Program-made: the position numbers and the translations under genes
Part shown: in pieces, positions 55,816 to 64,000 of the stretch
Numbering within the stretch: the first letter of the stretch is position 1
Layout: the number at the start of each line of letters is the position of its first letter
Notes under the pieces: model-generated
The model's input: the letters and a program-made list of their open reading frames with translations, nothing else
Database searches by the model: none
What the model was told of the DNA's origin: nothing
NCBI GenBank assembly: GCA_025655595.1
Contig: JAHXIO010000011.1
Coordinates: 595,247-659,246, forward strand
Reading direction: 5' to 3'
DNA from: Candidatus Thiodiazotropha sp. (ex Monitilora ramsayi)
Lineage (GTDB): Bacteria > Pseudomonadota > Gammaproteobacteria > Chromatiales > Chromatiaceae
DNA length: 64,000 nucleotides

Positions 55816-56871
55816 ATGGATACTTGCTCAACTATTCGGCACAGCAGATCTTCAACATGGTTTCGTACACCAGGCTCCCTGTCGCTTGTCTTTATCCTCT
55901 GTCTCATCAGCTTTTCTACAAGTGTGGCGGCAGACACTCAGGAAACCGGTTTTTGGAGTATCCAGCTTGAAAACGACCTATGGGGCAGCGGCGATGATCG
56001 ATTTTACACCCACGGTACCGAGATCAGTTATGCCTCTGTCGACACTCCACCCAAGTTTCTCACCTCTCTTTCAGACAGTCTGCCTTTCTATCGCAAGGGC
56101 GGTTTCGAGATCCACGGTTACAGCCTCGGCCAGACCATCTTCACCCCGGAGGATATCGAACAGGAGACCCTGGTCGAGGATGATCGTCCCTATGCCGGCT
56201 GGCTCTTTCTCGATATGGGCATTGCCCACCTATACGAAGACCAGGGCGACAGAGAAAAGATCAATGGCCTGATTCTGACCTTGGGGGTGGTCGGTCCTAT
56301 TTCTCTGGCAGAGCAGGTACAGAGAGGCATTCATAGACTGACAGGCAGCGATAACCCCCGAGGCTGGGATAACCAACTAGAGAATGAGTTGGGAATCAAC
56401 CTCACCTACCTGCGTAAATGGCGGCGGCTGTTTCCGTTGCAGTCGTCCCGTTCTTTTGAACTGAGCCACCACGGCGGTTTGACCCTGGGTAATGTCTACA
56501 CCTACGCCTCTCTCGGCGTCATGGCACGCTGGGGCACGCGCCTGAAGAACGATATCGGTCCACCGACTATCAGCCCTGGTTTCCCCGGTATTCCCGCCTT
56601 CCGCCCCGACCCGACATTCAACTGGTATCTCTTTGCAGGTGTGGAAGCGCGCGCCATGGCGCGTAACATCTTTCTCGACGGCAACACCTTTCGCGACAGC
56701 CACAGCGTTGACAAAAAGCCCCTGGTGGGAGACCTTCAGTTCGGCTTCGCATTCCACTTCAACGACACGCGCATCGCATTCAGTCACATGATTCGCAGCC
56801 GTGAGTTTGAAGGTCAGTCTGATCCCGCCCAATACGGCGCGATCAATATCACAGTCTATAGCCGCCCTTGA
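55816..56871 (+). CDS. LpxR-family outer-membrane lipid A deacylase (DUF2219)
   Basis: This 351-residue protein has a signal peptide (SLVFILCLISFSTSVAA) after a longer polar start, then the DUF2219/LpxR pattern: QLENDLWGSGDDRFYTHGTE with the Asn and Asp of the active site and calcium site, DDRPYAGWLF, GPISLAEQVQRGIH, and strand repeats ending in NITVYSRP. LpxR removes the 3'-acyloxyacyl chains of lipid A in the outer membrane. Deacylase activity is inferred from the family. Its end touches the end of the convergent GNAT gene. Confidence 0.88.
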   Translation: MDTCSTIRHSRSSTWFRTPGSLSLVFILCLISFSTSVAADTQETGFWSIQLENDLWGSGDDRFYTHGTEISYASVDTPPKFLTSLSDSLPFYRKGGFEIHGYSLGQTIFTPEDIEQETLVEDDRPYAGWLFLDMGIAHLYEDQGDREKINGLILTLGVVGPISLAEQVQRGIHRLTGSDNPRGWDNQLENELGINLTYLRKWRRLFPLQSSRSFELSHHGGLTLGNVYTYASLGVMARWGTRLKNDIGPPTISPGFPGIPAFRPDPTFNWYLFAGVEARAMARNIFLDGNTFRDSHSVDKKPLVGDLQFGFAFHFNDTRIAFSHMIRSREFEGQSDPAQYGAINITVYSRP

Positions 56872-57612
56872 TCAGGACTGAAAAGGGAGTGATTGCCTTA
56901 ACGCCGACAACAGATCCATATTGCGATGCGTGGCGCCGATGGTCTGGTTCATCGTTGCCTTTCCCAGATCCATCTGCATGTCAACCGACTGGATGGTCCA
57001 TGCCCGTAGCAGGGTATAGAGATTGAACAGGGTCTCCTGGGTCTGCAGGTTGGTCGTGGAGCGGCTCCCTGGCAGATCTGTCTCTGCAATCAGCACTTCG
57101 CCGTCATGCCGAGTATCGATAATCCGGCAGACCTTGCTGATCAGGCCCTGCATCTCCTGATTGTGCGCAAGACATTCGAAACGGAATCGAGCGATACCGC
57201 GTTCAAGTGCTGCATCCACCAAGCGTTCAAGTAACAAATGGCCAATACCCTGACCCTGCATGCGATCGATAACGGTGATGGCAACTTCCGCACACGCCAC
57301 ATCGCCCGGTAGACGGATCGAACGGGCGATACCCAGCCCCTTGCCCTCCTTACCCGACTCATCGAGTTCAACGGCGACAATAGCAAAGTGATCATAACCG
57401 TCCGTCTCAGTGAAATAGCGCAGGTCCGCCTCTGAGAGAGAAGCTTTTGCGGCGAAAAACCGCTTGTGGCGGGACGAAGCCGAGAGCTCAGTAAAGGCCC
57501 GTTGCATACTCCGCTTATCGGATGGTAGAACCAGTCGCAGACGAATCTGTTGTCCGTCAGACAGATTGACCGATTCGGCGTAGTGCTCTGAAAAAATGAG
57601 ACTTTCTCGCAT
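56872..57612 (-). CDS. GNAT-family N-acetyltransferase
   Basis: AGGAGG lies 8 bases before the second ATG of a close pair, so that start is used. The protein has a GNAT core (about 35-180): the AEVAITVIDRMQGQGIGHLL stretch contains the acetyl-CoA loop (R/Q-x-x-G-x-G/A), and the first part (LRLVLPSDKRSMQRAFTELS, SRHKRFFAAK) resembles the acetyltransferase domain fused to acyl-CoA synthetases in Pat-type lysine acetylases. The C-terminal helix is extra. The substrate is unknown; protein lysine acetylation is possible. Confidence 0.85.
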   Translation of the reverse strand: MRESLIFSEHYAESVNLSDGQQIRLRLVLPSDKRSMQRAFTELSASSRHKRFFAAKASLSEADLRYFTETDGYDHFAIVAVELDESGKEGKGLGIARSIRLPGDVACAEVAITVIDRMQGQGIGHLLLERLVDAALERGIARFRFECLAHNQEMQGLISKVCRIIDTRHDGEVLIAETDLPGSRSTTNLQTQETLFNLYTLLRAWTIQSVDMQMDLGKATMNQTIGATHRNMDLLSALRQSLPFQS

Positions 57613-58012
57613 ATTCATAACCTCCTGATCGCATGTAACAACCTGCGACCAGCCTAAATTGTGCACCGCAACATAAGGATAAGCAAGAGAAGAACGGAAG
57701 GGCGTTGAAGTTATTTGGAGTGGATCACGAAACGGATATTCATTATCAAATCAATGGAATAGTTCAGATTCAAAACTGTCTGACACGAATCCAATGAAAA
57801 TATGGTTCGAGCGCCTAGGTCGCTTATTAATTTGTCACGAAAACCGTGTCTGTCAGCACAACGATGATAACCGAAATGAAACAGTAATCGCCTATGCGCT
57901 CACAGTAAGAGGCTGATTCCATTTATAACTAATAATGGTGGGGCAGGGCCCCACCCTACGCGTTGTCCTGTTGGGTAGGGTGGGGCCCTGCCCCACCAAC
58001 ACTTATTATCCT
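57613..58012. other. Intergenic region with REP pair
   Basis: This 400-base region upstream of the GNAT gene and downstream of the MOSC gene has AT-rich sequence, including GATTCAAAACTGTCTGACAC, and the perfect REP pair listed separately. No gene was recognised. Confidence 0.5.
57936..57998. repeat. REP-like pair, perfect 24-bp inverted repeat
   Basis: The unit at 57936-57959 is the exact reverse complement of the unit at 57975-57998 (which starts GTAGGGTGGGGCCC and ends GCCCCACCA), with a 15-base spacer. Each unit is itself a hairpin, so the pair can fold as two hairpins or one long stem. This is the best conserved copy in the window. Confidence 0.88.
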
Positions 58013-58555
58013 TTAGCTATCAACAGCAGACAAAACCCCGGCATATAAGACCCTATCGCGAAGACGAATCAACCCGGTCTTACAGACCCTTGCGGTAATC
58101 CCCCCGTGCCCCCTCATGGCGTTATACCCGCCCGGGCCCAACTGCCGCTCCATTTTGCTGCAGGGATGACAAAGTCCGCTAAACGACAGCATCGCATCGC
58201 CGATCTGAAAGGTCTTATCTTTAAGCGCCAAAAGGTTAATACCTGACACCACGATATTCCGACGCAATAGCGAGGGTGAGATCGACTCTCTGCCTAGACA
58301 TGAGGCGATCACATCCAGATGCTCATATTGAATCAGAGTCACCTGCCTTGGACTGTCGGCACTCCCGCTGAATCGGTCGCCCTCCACCCCTTTGCCCTGA
58401 ATAAGCTGAACAGCATCCAGCAAAACCACAGGTTCTCCACGCGAAGGCCTGATCCCGATCCATTCCACTCGTCCGACCTGGGGAAGTGTTTCCAACAAAT
58501 TATGAAGAGGCTTTGATTCGGTCAAGTACCGTCTCCAATAGAAGGCTTGAGTCAT
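58013..58555 (-). CDS. MOSC-domain protein
   Basis: The ATG at MTQAFYWRRYL is used; the frame upstream is open but short. The MOSC domain covers about residues 25-175: VEWIGIRPSRGEPVVLLD, GVEGDRFSG, RQVTLIQYEHLDVI, LRRNIVVSGINLLAL and the conserved Cys in GLCHPCSKME. MOSC proteins carry or transfer sulfur to metal centres such as molybdenum cofactor or act on reactive N-hydroxylated compounds. The short stand-alone form is common. It is a single gene flanked by a REP pair. Confidence 0.88.
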   Translation of the reverse strand: MTQAFYWRRYLTESKPLHNLLETLPQVGRVEWIGIRPSRGEPVVLLDAVQLIQGKGVEGDRFSGSADSPRQVTLIQYEHLDVIASCLGRESISPSLLRRNIVVSGINLLALKDKTFQIGDAMLSFSGLCHPCSKMERQLGPGGYNAMRGHGGITARVCKTGLIRLRDRVLYAGVLSAVDS

Positions 58556-58642
58556 TGACCACCAAATGAGGCAGAGATTCAAGCCATATCAAACCATGAA
58601 AGGCAGAGTGAAAGCGATAATGCTGCGAAATGGATTTTAAAG

Positions 58643-59089
58643 CTAACTCAGCTTCTTAAGAAAGCAGACGACTCGTTCCGTCTCTATGAATCCTAACTGT
58701 TTGTGGATGGCGATACTTTTCGTATTCTCAATCTCAGTATCGCTGGCAAGCTCCTGGTATCCTCTCTCAATCGCCCACTTTTCCGCATGCCGCATGAGCG
58801 CTTTTCCATATCCCCTGCCGCGATAGTCCGCTCGCACAAACCATGCCTCCACATAGGGCAGCCTTGGTGAGCGGCTCCCTTCCGCAAAGTTTCTGATATT
58901 CAGCTCCATAAAGCCCGATAAAGCGCCCTCCTCATCCTCGACCACAAATGCTTCAACGATATCGATAGATTTTCCCGAGAAATATTCCTTGATCTCGGCG
59001 ACGTGTCCGTCAGCCGAATCTGGCCAAAGCAGTGAACGCATCTCCGCCCATTCTTTCCGGTCACACGCTTTGGCTGTTCGTATCTTCAC
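58643..59089 (-). CDS. AAC(6')-like GNAT acetyltransferase
   Basis: This 148-residue protein resembles chromosomal aminoglycoside 6'-N-acetyltransferases: AEMRSLLWPDSADGHVAEIK at the start, GSRSPRLPYVEAWFVRADYR, GRGYGKALMRHAEKWAIERG as acetyl-CoA site, and ELASDTEIENTKSIAIHKQL followed by GFIETERVVCF. Housekeeping members of this subfamily may acetylate other amines, so resistance cannot be claimed. It starts a run of small AT-richer genes on the same strand. Confidence 0.85.
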   Translation of the reverse strand: MKIRTAKACDRKEWAEMRSLLWPDSADGHVAEIKEYFSGKSIDIVEAFVVEDEEGALSGFMELNIRNFAEGSRSPRLPYVEAWFVRADYRGRGYGKALMRHAEKWAIERGYQELASDTEIENTKSIAIHKQLGFIETERVVCFLKKLS

Positions 59090-59201
59090 AGGACATGTAG
59101 TGTAAGACAGTATGACTCAGACTAGAGTAATTGAGACCGTCTCTGTTAATGATAAATAATGAACTTCAAACGAGCCTTCTATGCCACTAATAGAGAGGGT
59201 A

Positions 59202-59579
59202 TCAGTTGGCGAGATTTCTGATTTCGCTTAGCTCACCTTTACCTATACTCTGGATAAATATTGCCTTAGGTTCTGGTGGAGTCGTTGAATATAGCACTAC
59301 GTTCGTTTCCGTGATTTGAATACCATATTTTCCTGATACCACATACACACCACCGGGATAACGACCGGAAGTTTGATACCAACCCGTTCCATGCGTTTCT
59401 AACCACTCATTGAGTATATTATATTCCTTATCTGTTGAAGTCAGTCTTAACTGTTGATCAGCGTTGTTGCTCAAAAAGACATTGACCTCAGGTTCAAGCT
59501 CAATATCGAGTGATCGACTGCAGCCCACTAATACCAACAGTGACAATATAACTAAGATACGGCTCATTTTCTTACTCAT
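59202..59579 (-). CDS. Small lipoprotein of unknown function
   Basis: This 125-residue protein has a lipoprotein signal (MSKKMSRILVILSLLVLVGC) with lipobox LVGC. The mature part has WLETHGTGWYQTSGRYPGGV and strand-rich segments. I recognise no family. Composition is more AT-rich than the rest of the window, as for its neighbours. No operon partner is apparent; gaps on both sides exceed 50 bases. Confidence 0.65.
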   Translation of the reverse strand: MSKKMSRILVILSLLVLVGCSRSLDIELEPEVNVFLSNNADQQLRLTSTDKEYNILNEWLETHGTGWYQTSGRYPGGVYVVSGKYGIQITETNVVLYSTTPPEPKAIFIQSIGKGELSEIRNLAN

Positions 59580-59635
59580 GACGAAAAGATTAAATACCTC
59601 TTTAGCGGTCTATTTAGCGCGCCTTGCTAAGAGCG

Positions 59636-60079
59636 CTAATCCCCAACGTGGATTTTTATATCATTAGGATACGGTCTTCCCTTACCTGTTTCAACGAAAT
59701 CCCGAAGACTTAGCAAATAGCAGGGCCATTTAGTGCTGAAGTACAGGAAATCCTCCTCTTTAGCAATATCGTTTTGGTGAGTTAATGTCACAAACACTTG
59801 ATCAACCGCTTGCTCCAGCTCAAACAGAAGCATAGAACCCTGCCAAGGCCCCGGTCCCTCCACGCATTGGATAGCGACCTTTTTATTGTCTTGGATATCT
59901 CTGTACTTGAATCTTAAAACAGCGAGATCATCGAATGTCAGGTCAACGTTTCCTCCAATATCGTGACTAATATCTGCTGAGGATGCCCACCAACCGGCGA
60001 AGCCATCACTAGATGTAATAGCTGCGAATATTTGATCTATAGTTCCATTAATACCAACTCTATGTTTGACTTTTGCCAT
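59636..60079 (-). CDS. SRPBCC/AHSA1-family protein
   Basis: This 147-residue protein has the START/SRPBCC fold pattern of AHSA1-type proteins: VGINGTIDQIFAAITSSDGF, AGWWASSADISHDIGGN, LRFKYRDIQDNKKVAIQCVE, and SLRDFVETGKGRPYPND at the end. Such proteins bind hydrophobic ligands; no enzymatic role can be given. It sits in the run of small single genes. The DHFR-like gene lies upstream on the same strand. Confidence 0.85.
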   Translation of the reverse strand: MAKVKHRVGINGTIDQIFAAITSSDGFAGWWASSADISHDIGGNVDLTFDDLAVLRFKYRDIQDNKKVAIQCVEGPGPWQGSMLLFELEQAVDQVFVTLTHQNDIAKEEDFLYFSTKWPCYLLSLRDFVETGKGRPYPNDIKIHVGD

Positions 60080-60206
60080 ATCAATCTCTTCTATTGATTT
60101 TGACTTTCTAGTTAACTGTGCTGAATACGTTCATATCAAGCCGGAGCACGCAATATGGAGATACAGCCAGCGTTACTGGCACTGGCAAATAACCTATCTA
60201 GACGTT

Positions 60207-60728
60207 CTACTTGATAGCGTATTCGAGTTGAACCATACCTGACGCATATGATTTCTCTCTCACTTTATTGAGCATCACGTCAGATGGCAGATTGCCAAAT
60301 AGTTTAATACCGCTACCTAGCAATACCGGCATCAGTGACAAGTAAATATTCGTTAGTAATTTAGCCTCCATGAATGATGAAGCCAATTCGCCACCGCCCA
60401 CACACCATAAATGCTTTATGTTCATTTCAGTAGCTGTTTTGTATACATCTTCCGGTGTGCTGCCTTCTTGTAGGTTACAGCCTTCCATTGGAAGGATTTT
60501 CCTACTAGAACACACCCATACGGGTTTATCACCGTAAGGCCACTGACCATAGTTGACAACAAATTCGTAGGTTTTGCGTCCCATGACCAGCGCATCCACT
60601 GTTGAATAGAATCCTTCGTAACCGGTATCTGACATAGAAACACCTAACTCATCCAGCCAAGATACGTCACCGCCCTCTTTTGCGATAAATCCGTCTAAAC
60701 TTGAAGCTACGTAGTAGGTGATCTTCAT
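60207..60728 (-). CDS. DHFR-like reductase (RibD C-terminal family)
   Basis: The ATG at MKITYYVASSLDGFIA is the usual family start. The 173-residue protein has DALVMGRKTYEFV, KPVWVCSSRKI, LWCVGGGELASSFMEAKLL and SLMPVLLGSGIKLFG, all typical of YyaP/YwjB-type dihydrofolate-reductase-like proteins related to the RibD reductase domain. Members are NADPH-dependent reductases with unclear substrates. It is a stand-alone gene in the small-gene run. Confidence 0.9.
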   Translation of the reverse strand: MKITYYVASSLDGFIAKEGGDVSWLDELGVSMSDTGYEGFYSTVDALVMGRKTYEFVVNYGQWPYGDKPVWVCSSRKILPMEGCNLQEGSTPEDVYKTATEMNIKHLWCVGGGELASSFMEAKLLTNIYLSLMPVLLGSGIKLFGNLPSDVMLNKVREKSYASGMVQLEYAIK

Positions 60729-60950
60729 AGATATTCTCTGATAGTGTGCCAATAGGTCGATGACGCTTGATAATAGAAATATTTACCATTCGCCATCAAC
60801 TCTCTTTTTAAACAATAATCAGCTTATGCTGTTACCACAGGTCTTGTTTTGTATTAACAGCATTGTATATATACTCCTACCAATACTCAGGCTTATTGAG
60901 CGCTTCAACGCATTTAGGCTTATCTGTAATGGGTCCGATTTGAGCTCCCT

Positions 60951-61412
60951 CTAATGATTGGCACAACAACCCTCTGGCTGGGTCAAATAATGCGGCGCCT
61001 TTACTACATCTTCGTCAATGCTACTGAAACCCACTTTTGAATAATAATGTGGATCTCCATACGTAAAGGCCAATTGCACTCCATTCTTCTTAAGCACCCC
61101 AAGACCATAATTAATTAATTTCTGGCCAATGCCTTTCCTCTGATATTTCGTATCGACAGCCACAGGCGATAAAATGAAGGCTTCAATTGGAGTGTTGAAA
61201 CTCAATCTTGTGAAAAAGATACAGCCTATTATTTTGTCTTTATCTCTAGCAACAAATCCAAAAATATCCTGATCCTTCGTAGTATTCATCAAATCAATAA
61301 CCAAGCCAGCGATCAAAATACCTTCTCCCAGCGCTTCTGATTCTGAAAATACGCTTTCAAATAGCTTCTTGATTTGTTGTTTATCTGATTGATTATATGC
61401 TGAGAATTTCAT
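60951..61412 (-). CDS. YhbS-like GNAT acetyltransferase
   Basis: This 153-residue protein has a GNAT fold: DIFGFVARDKDKIIGCIFF, AFILSPVAVDTKYQRKGIGQ as acetyl-CoA loop, LINYGLGVLKKNG, and the YhbS-type GDPHYYSKVGFSSI. The substrate is unknown. Its AT-rich composition (many AAA and ATT codons) differs from the window average, which suggests recent acquisition. Confidence 0.88.
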   Translation of the reverse strand: MKFSAYNQSDKQQIKKLFESVFSESEALGEGILIAGLVIDLMNTTKDQDIFGFVARDKDKIIGCIFFTRLSFNTPIEAFILSPVAVDTKYQRKGIGQKLINYGLGVLKKNGVQLAFTYGDPHYYSKVGFSSIDEDVVKAPHYLTQPEGCCANH

Positions 61413-61556
61413 TGTTACACTTTATAGACGAATCAGACTTTTGGCTGCAGATCTCTGTTTTTATCATTTATACGCTACTTGCTAGCTAATTACCGTGGTC
61501 TGTCCCCTATTATTCCTTTATTTCACTATGTCAACAACCGGATTCCGGAGGGCCGC

Positions 61557-63557
61557 TCACCTTACTGATACATGGTTCTCCAGAAGCTGGACCACGCGGT
61601 TATGGCCATGACGACGGGCATCCCCAATGGGTGTTCCACCCCATCGATCGCGGGGGGACAGATTGATACCCTGGTCAATAAAATACTGAACAATGTGTTC
61701 ATGGCCTTCCGCTGCCGCCAGGTGTAGCGGCGTACGGAGATCATAATCTCCCTGTTCCAGACTGGCTCCCTGCGCCACGAGCCGCCTGATCGCCGTCAAA
61801 TCGCCCTCGCTGGCGGCATAGATCAGTTCCACAACCAAACCCGACTCCCTCTCCGGCGGTAGACGGGTGCCATCTACACCTGCATCGCCCATGTGATCCT
61901 CATCCCTGATTGAGTCACTTCGTACCCCGCCGTGGGATTCCAGGAAATCGGCAACTGCCCTGTGGCCATGCCGGTGCGCATCATCCAGGGGGGTTCCGTT
62001 CCATCGGTCCCTGGGGTTTACCTCGGCACCATTTTCAACCAGGTATTCGACCACCTGCTCTCTTCCTTCCGCAGCCGCAAGATGCAGCGGCGTGCGTTTA
62101 TCGTAGTCTCCTCCATCCTGATCGAACCCCCGTACGATGAGACGGTGAGTGGCGCCGTGATCTCCCTTGCTGGCCGTCCATATGAGTTCACCCACCTTGG
62201 CTTTTTCCTGTACACGGCTGATCCTCGGATCCACCTTCTCGGAAACGCCGGTAAGGCTGTCATAGTTGTGAAAGTTAAAACGCTTTACCAATTCCCTGCA
62301 GAACTCGATTCCACGCACGGTATTACCCCGGCTGTCGAGGCGTGGTGACCACAGACACAAACCCATGACATTGGGAATAACCACGATGAGCGCACCGCTT
62401 ACTCCGCTCTTGGCGGGAAGACCGATTGTGAACGCGAATTCACCGGAGAAGTCGTACATCCCGCAGGAAACCATCAGCGAGAGACAGTGCTGAACGTTCT
62501 TCGTGCGCAGGATCCGTTCCCCCGTCACCGGGCAAACGCCGCCATTGGCCAGGGTCGCTGCAAGGACTGCCATCATCTCCACGTTGACCTCGATGGAGCA
62601 GGACTGGAAATAGAACTCCAGCGTCTGAATCATGTCCGTGCCTTCCGGGAAGGCATGGTTTTCTCGCATGTAGTAGCCCAGTGCATAATTCCGATCGGCA
62701 GTATTCCGCTCGGACTGATAAATCGAGTTGTTGAAGTGCGCCCTCCGGTCTCCGCAAAGTGCAGTCCAGCGATTCAACAGATAGTCGAACCGGCTGGCAG
62801 GATCAAGTCCAGGCTGAATCATAGATGAGCACATGATTGCGCCGGCGTTGATCATCGGGTTATGCGGCTTGCCCTCCTTGCTGAGTGCAAGCTCGTTAAA
62901 GTTCCGGCCGCTTGGTTCCTGTCCCACGTAACGGTGTATGTACTCCGCACCATGGTCCTCGAGGGCAAGACAGTACGTGATCGGTTTGCAACAGGACTGA
63001 ACACAGAATTCGGCAGTCGCATCTCCAATGGAAAAGCGCTGGCCGTCGATAGTGCACAAGCCGACACCATATAGTTCCGGGTCGACCTTCGCCAGTTGTG
63101 GGATGTAGTCGGCAACCTCGCCGTCACGATTTGCCCTGGTAAACTCGTAGATACTGCTGACCTCGGTACAAAGGTCGAGAAAGTCGGGTATTACCACCTT
63201 ACCCTGTAACGCCTGTTCGACAAGCAGTATATTCGGGCGTATGACATCGCAGAATATTTCAACCGATAGCCTGTCTCGCAGGCCGAACTGCCCCAGACGG
63301 GACATGGTTTCCTGCAAGCGAGTATCATCCGTGCTCAGCCCTACCTGCCGGAAGGAGTCAAGCAGATCTGAGACAAGTATCTCTCCCTCATTATGGATAT
63401 CCAGAGATCTGAATAGTCGATATTCCAGTGCGTCGACCTCAGATACCTGAGACAGTTTGCGGGTGCTAACGCTGTGTGTCTCATACGTCTTGCCTTCGGT
63501 CGGTCCGGGCATCCGGGTACTATTTAAGACAGGGATAGCCATATTCTGGATATGCAT
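61557..63557 (-). CDS. Kidney-type glutaminase with EF-hand-like and ankyrin domains
   Basis: The start at MHIQNMAIPVL gives 666 residues. Residues 35-125 form a helical EF-hand-like region (LFRSLDIHNEGEILVSDLLD). The glutaminase domain (about 130-440) has the catalytic Ser-x-x-Lys in VQSCCKPITY, the ELALSKEGKPHNPMINAGAI region, and GLPAKSGVSGALIVVIP. The end has two ankyrin blocks (TPLHLAAAEGREQVVEYLVE and TPLHLAAAEGHEHIVQYFID). This is the full domain order of animal GLS/KGA, unlike short bacterial GlsA. It deamidates glutamine to glutamate and ammonia. Confidence 0.93.
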   Translation of the reverse strand: MHIQNMAIPVLNSTRMPGPTEGKTYETHSVSTRKLSQVSEVDALEYRLFRSLDIHNEGEILVSDLLDSFRQVGLSTDDTRLQETMSRLGQFGLRDRLSVEIFCDVIRPNILLVEQALQGKVVIPDFLDLCTEVSSIYEFTRANRDGEVADYIPQLAKVDPELYGVGLCTIDGQRFSIGDATAEFCVQSCCKPITYCLALEDHGAEYIHRYVGQEPSGRNFNELALSKEGKPHNPMINAGAIMCSSMIQPGLDPASRFDYLLNRWTALCGDRRAHFNNSIYQSERNTADRNYALGYYMRENHAFPEGTDMIQTLEFYFQSCSIEVNVEMMAVLAATLANGGVCPVTGERILRTKNVQHCLSLMVSCGMYDFSGEFAFTIGLPAKSGVSGALIVVIPNVMGLCLWSPRLDSRGNTVRGIEFCRELVKRFNFHNYDSLTGVSEKVDPRISRVQEKAKVGELIWTASKGDHGATHRLIVRGFDQDGGDYDKRTPLHLAAAEGREQVVEYLVENGAEVNPRDRWNGTPLDDAHRHGHRAVADFLESHGGVRSDSIRDEDHMGDAGVDGTRLPPERESGLVVELIYAASEGDLTAIRRLVAQGASLEQGDYDLRTPLHLAAAEGHEHIVQYFIDQGINLSPRDRWGGTPIGDARRHGHNRVVQLLENHVSVR

Positions 63558-63940
63558 GATGCGTCTCACTCTGATTTCGTCCGGGTAGTGCGGGGATAGT
63601 CTAGGGGGTGAACGCTTCAGTTTGATTTCGTAACAATAGTTTTTTGTTTCTATTGTTTCAGAATGCTGTCTATGCTGTAGCGTGCAGGCATACCTCAATG
63701 TATCGAAATTGAGAGGATTGCGAGAGTGTGTCGTATGTTACCAATGTGCATCCAGTTACTAAATGGCAACATTCAGTGCATTGAGCCGATCACTGTGTTT
63801 AGACGAACGGTAACTATGGGTTATGGGTCGTTTCCGAACATTAGCCCTCGCTTACAGCAACATACCAACATTATTAGACGCAGATCTGGAATCATTGTTT
63901 CTGAAACACTGGTCCTACCCACAAAAAGTAGACATCCTAA
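63558..63940. other. Intergenic region with probable IS end
   Basis: This 383-base region has no convincing gene. TGGTCCTACCCACAAAAAGT (63910-63929) directly after unique sequence looks like the outer end of an IS3-family element whose transposase ends at 63941. Confidence 0.5.
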
Positions 63941-64000
63941 CTAAGCAGCAACTGCTGCCATCCTCTCAAACTCAGCTGGACTGACATAGCCGATTGCTGA
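63941..64000 (-). mobile_element. IS3-family transposase, C-terminal end, cut by the window edge
   Basis: The last 60 bases, read on the minus strand, encode SAIGYVSPAEFERMAAVAA and a stop. The S-A-L/I-G-Y-x-S-P-x-E-F-E pattern is the classic end of the IS3-family DDE transposase (orfB). A terminal-repeat-like sequence lies just outside. The rest of the element is beyond the window. Confidence 0.8.

Noticed and set aside
58643..61412. Possible integron cassette array
   Set aside because: Gene types and sizes fit, but I could not find paired GTTRRRY/RYYYAAC attC ends in the gaps, and no integrase gene is present.

Overview
The window looks like the chromosome of a sulfur-oxidising gammaproteobacterium. 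The gene set (FdsA-like formate dehydrogenase, ModABC, secreted SBP56-type methanethiol oxidase, exported DsrE-like protein, cytochrome P460, GGDEF/EAL protein, DusA, ArgA/ArgE, Cfa) fits a chemolithotrophic or symbiotic lineage of the Sedimenticola/Thiodiazotropha kind. That placement is an inference from gene content; no rRNA or other taxonomic marker is present. No tRNA, rRNA, CRISPR array or prophage was recognised.

Layout. 0-6.4 kb: small redox and stress genes (Tat-exported thioredoxin-like protein, Met-rich periplasmic peptide, DUF427, exported isochorismatase with glutaredoxin, AraC regulator, DUF302, TrhA/hemolysin III, HbpS-like protein, PilZ). 6.6-9.1 kb: arginine genes argE-argA. 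9.7-12.4 kb: molybdate transporter modABC. 12.7-18.2 kb: a large membrane GGDEF-EAL protein and a beta-propeller lipoprotein. 18.3-20.8 kb: cfa and an isoaspartyl peptidase. 21.1-27.4 kb: NAD-linked formate dehydrogenase (two subunits, Cys type) divergent from gshA. 27.8-33.6 kb: a 7TMR-DISM histidine kinase divergent from a NarL-type regulator, then a 998-residue ELWxxDGT-repeat lipoprotein. 33.6-35.2 kb: remains of a REP-type transposase, a ribbon-helix-helix/coiled-coil gene pair, and an exported DsrE-like protein. 35.3-44.1 kb: the most coherent block, described below. 44.1-45.6 kb: a Cys-rich MarR regulator divergent from cytochrome P460, then a 271-bp palindromic MITE-like element. 45.7-58.6 kb: ordinary metabolic and envelope genes. 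58.6-61.4 kb: a run of small AT-richer genes. 61.6 kb to the end: a kidney-type glutaminase with ankyrin repeats and the last codons of an IS3-family transposase.

The central story is a methanethiol and C1 oxidation module. On the minus strand a TetR-divergent cluster reads mtoX (SBP56 methanethiol oxidase), a SCO/diheme-peroxidase fusion, a second SCO copper chaperone, a ChrR-like cupin, a TlpA thioredoxin, a membrane protein, glutathione-dependent formaldehyde dehydrogenase and S-formylglutathione hydrolase, closed by a strong terminator. Methanethiol oxidase makes formaldehyde, H2S and H2O2. The last two enzymes turn the formaldehyde into formate, and the formate dehydrogenase 10 kb away can oxidise it to CO2. 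A palindromic motif (core GAATGTTCATT) occurs between tetR and mtoX, before tlpA, and between the formate dehydrogenase and gshA operons. The last two sites share 18 identical bases in opposite orientation. I infer one TetR regulon joining thiol oxidation, formaldehyde removal, formate oxidation and possibly glutathione synthesis.

Repeats: inverted pairs of a REP-like 24-mer (GTAGGGTGSGG...CACCA) lie between genes at 18.2, 20.9 and 57.9 kb, with a single copy at 10.6 kb.
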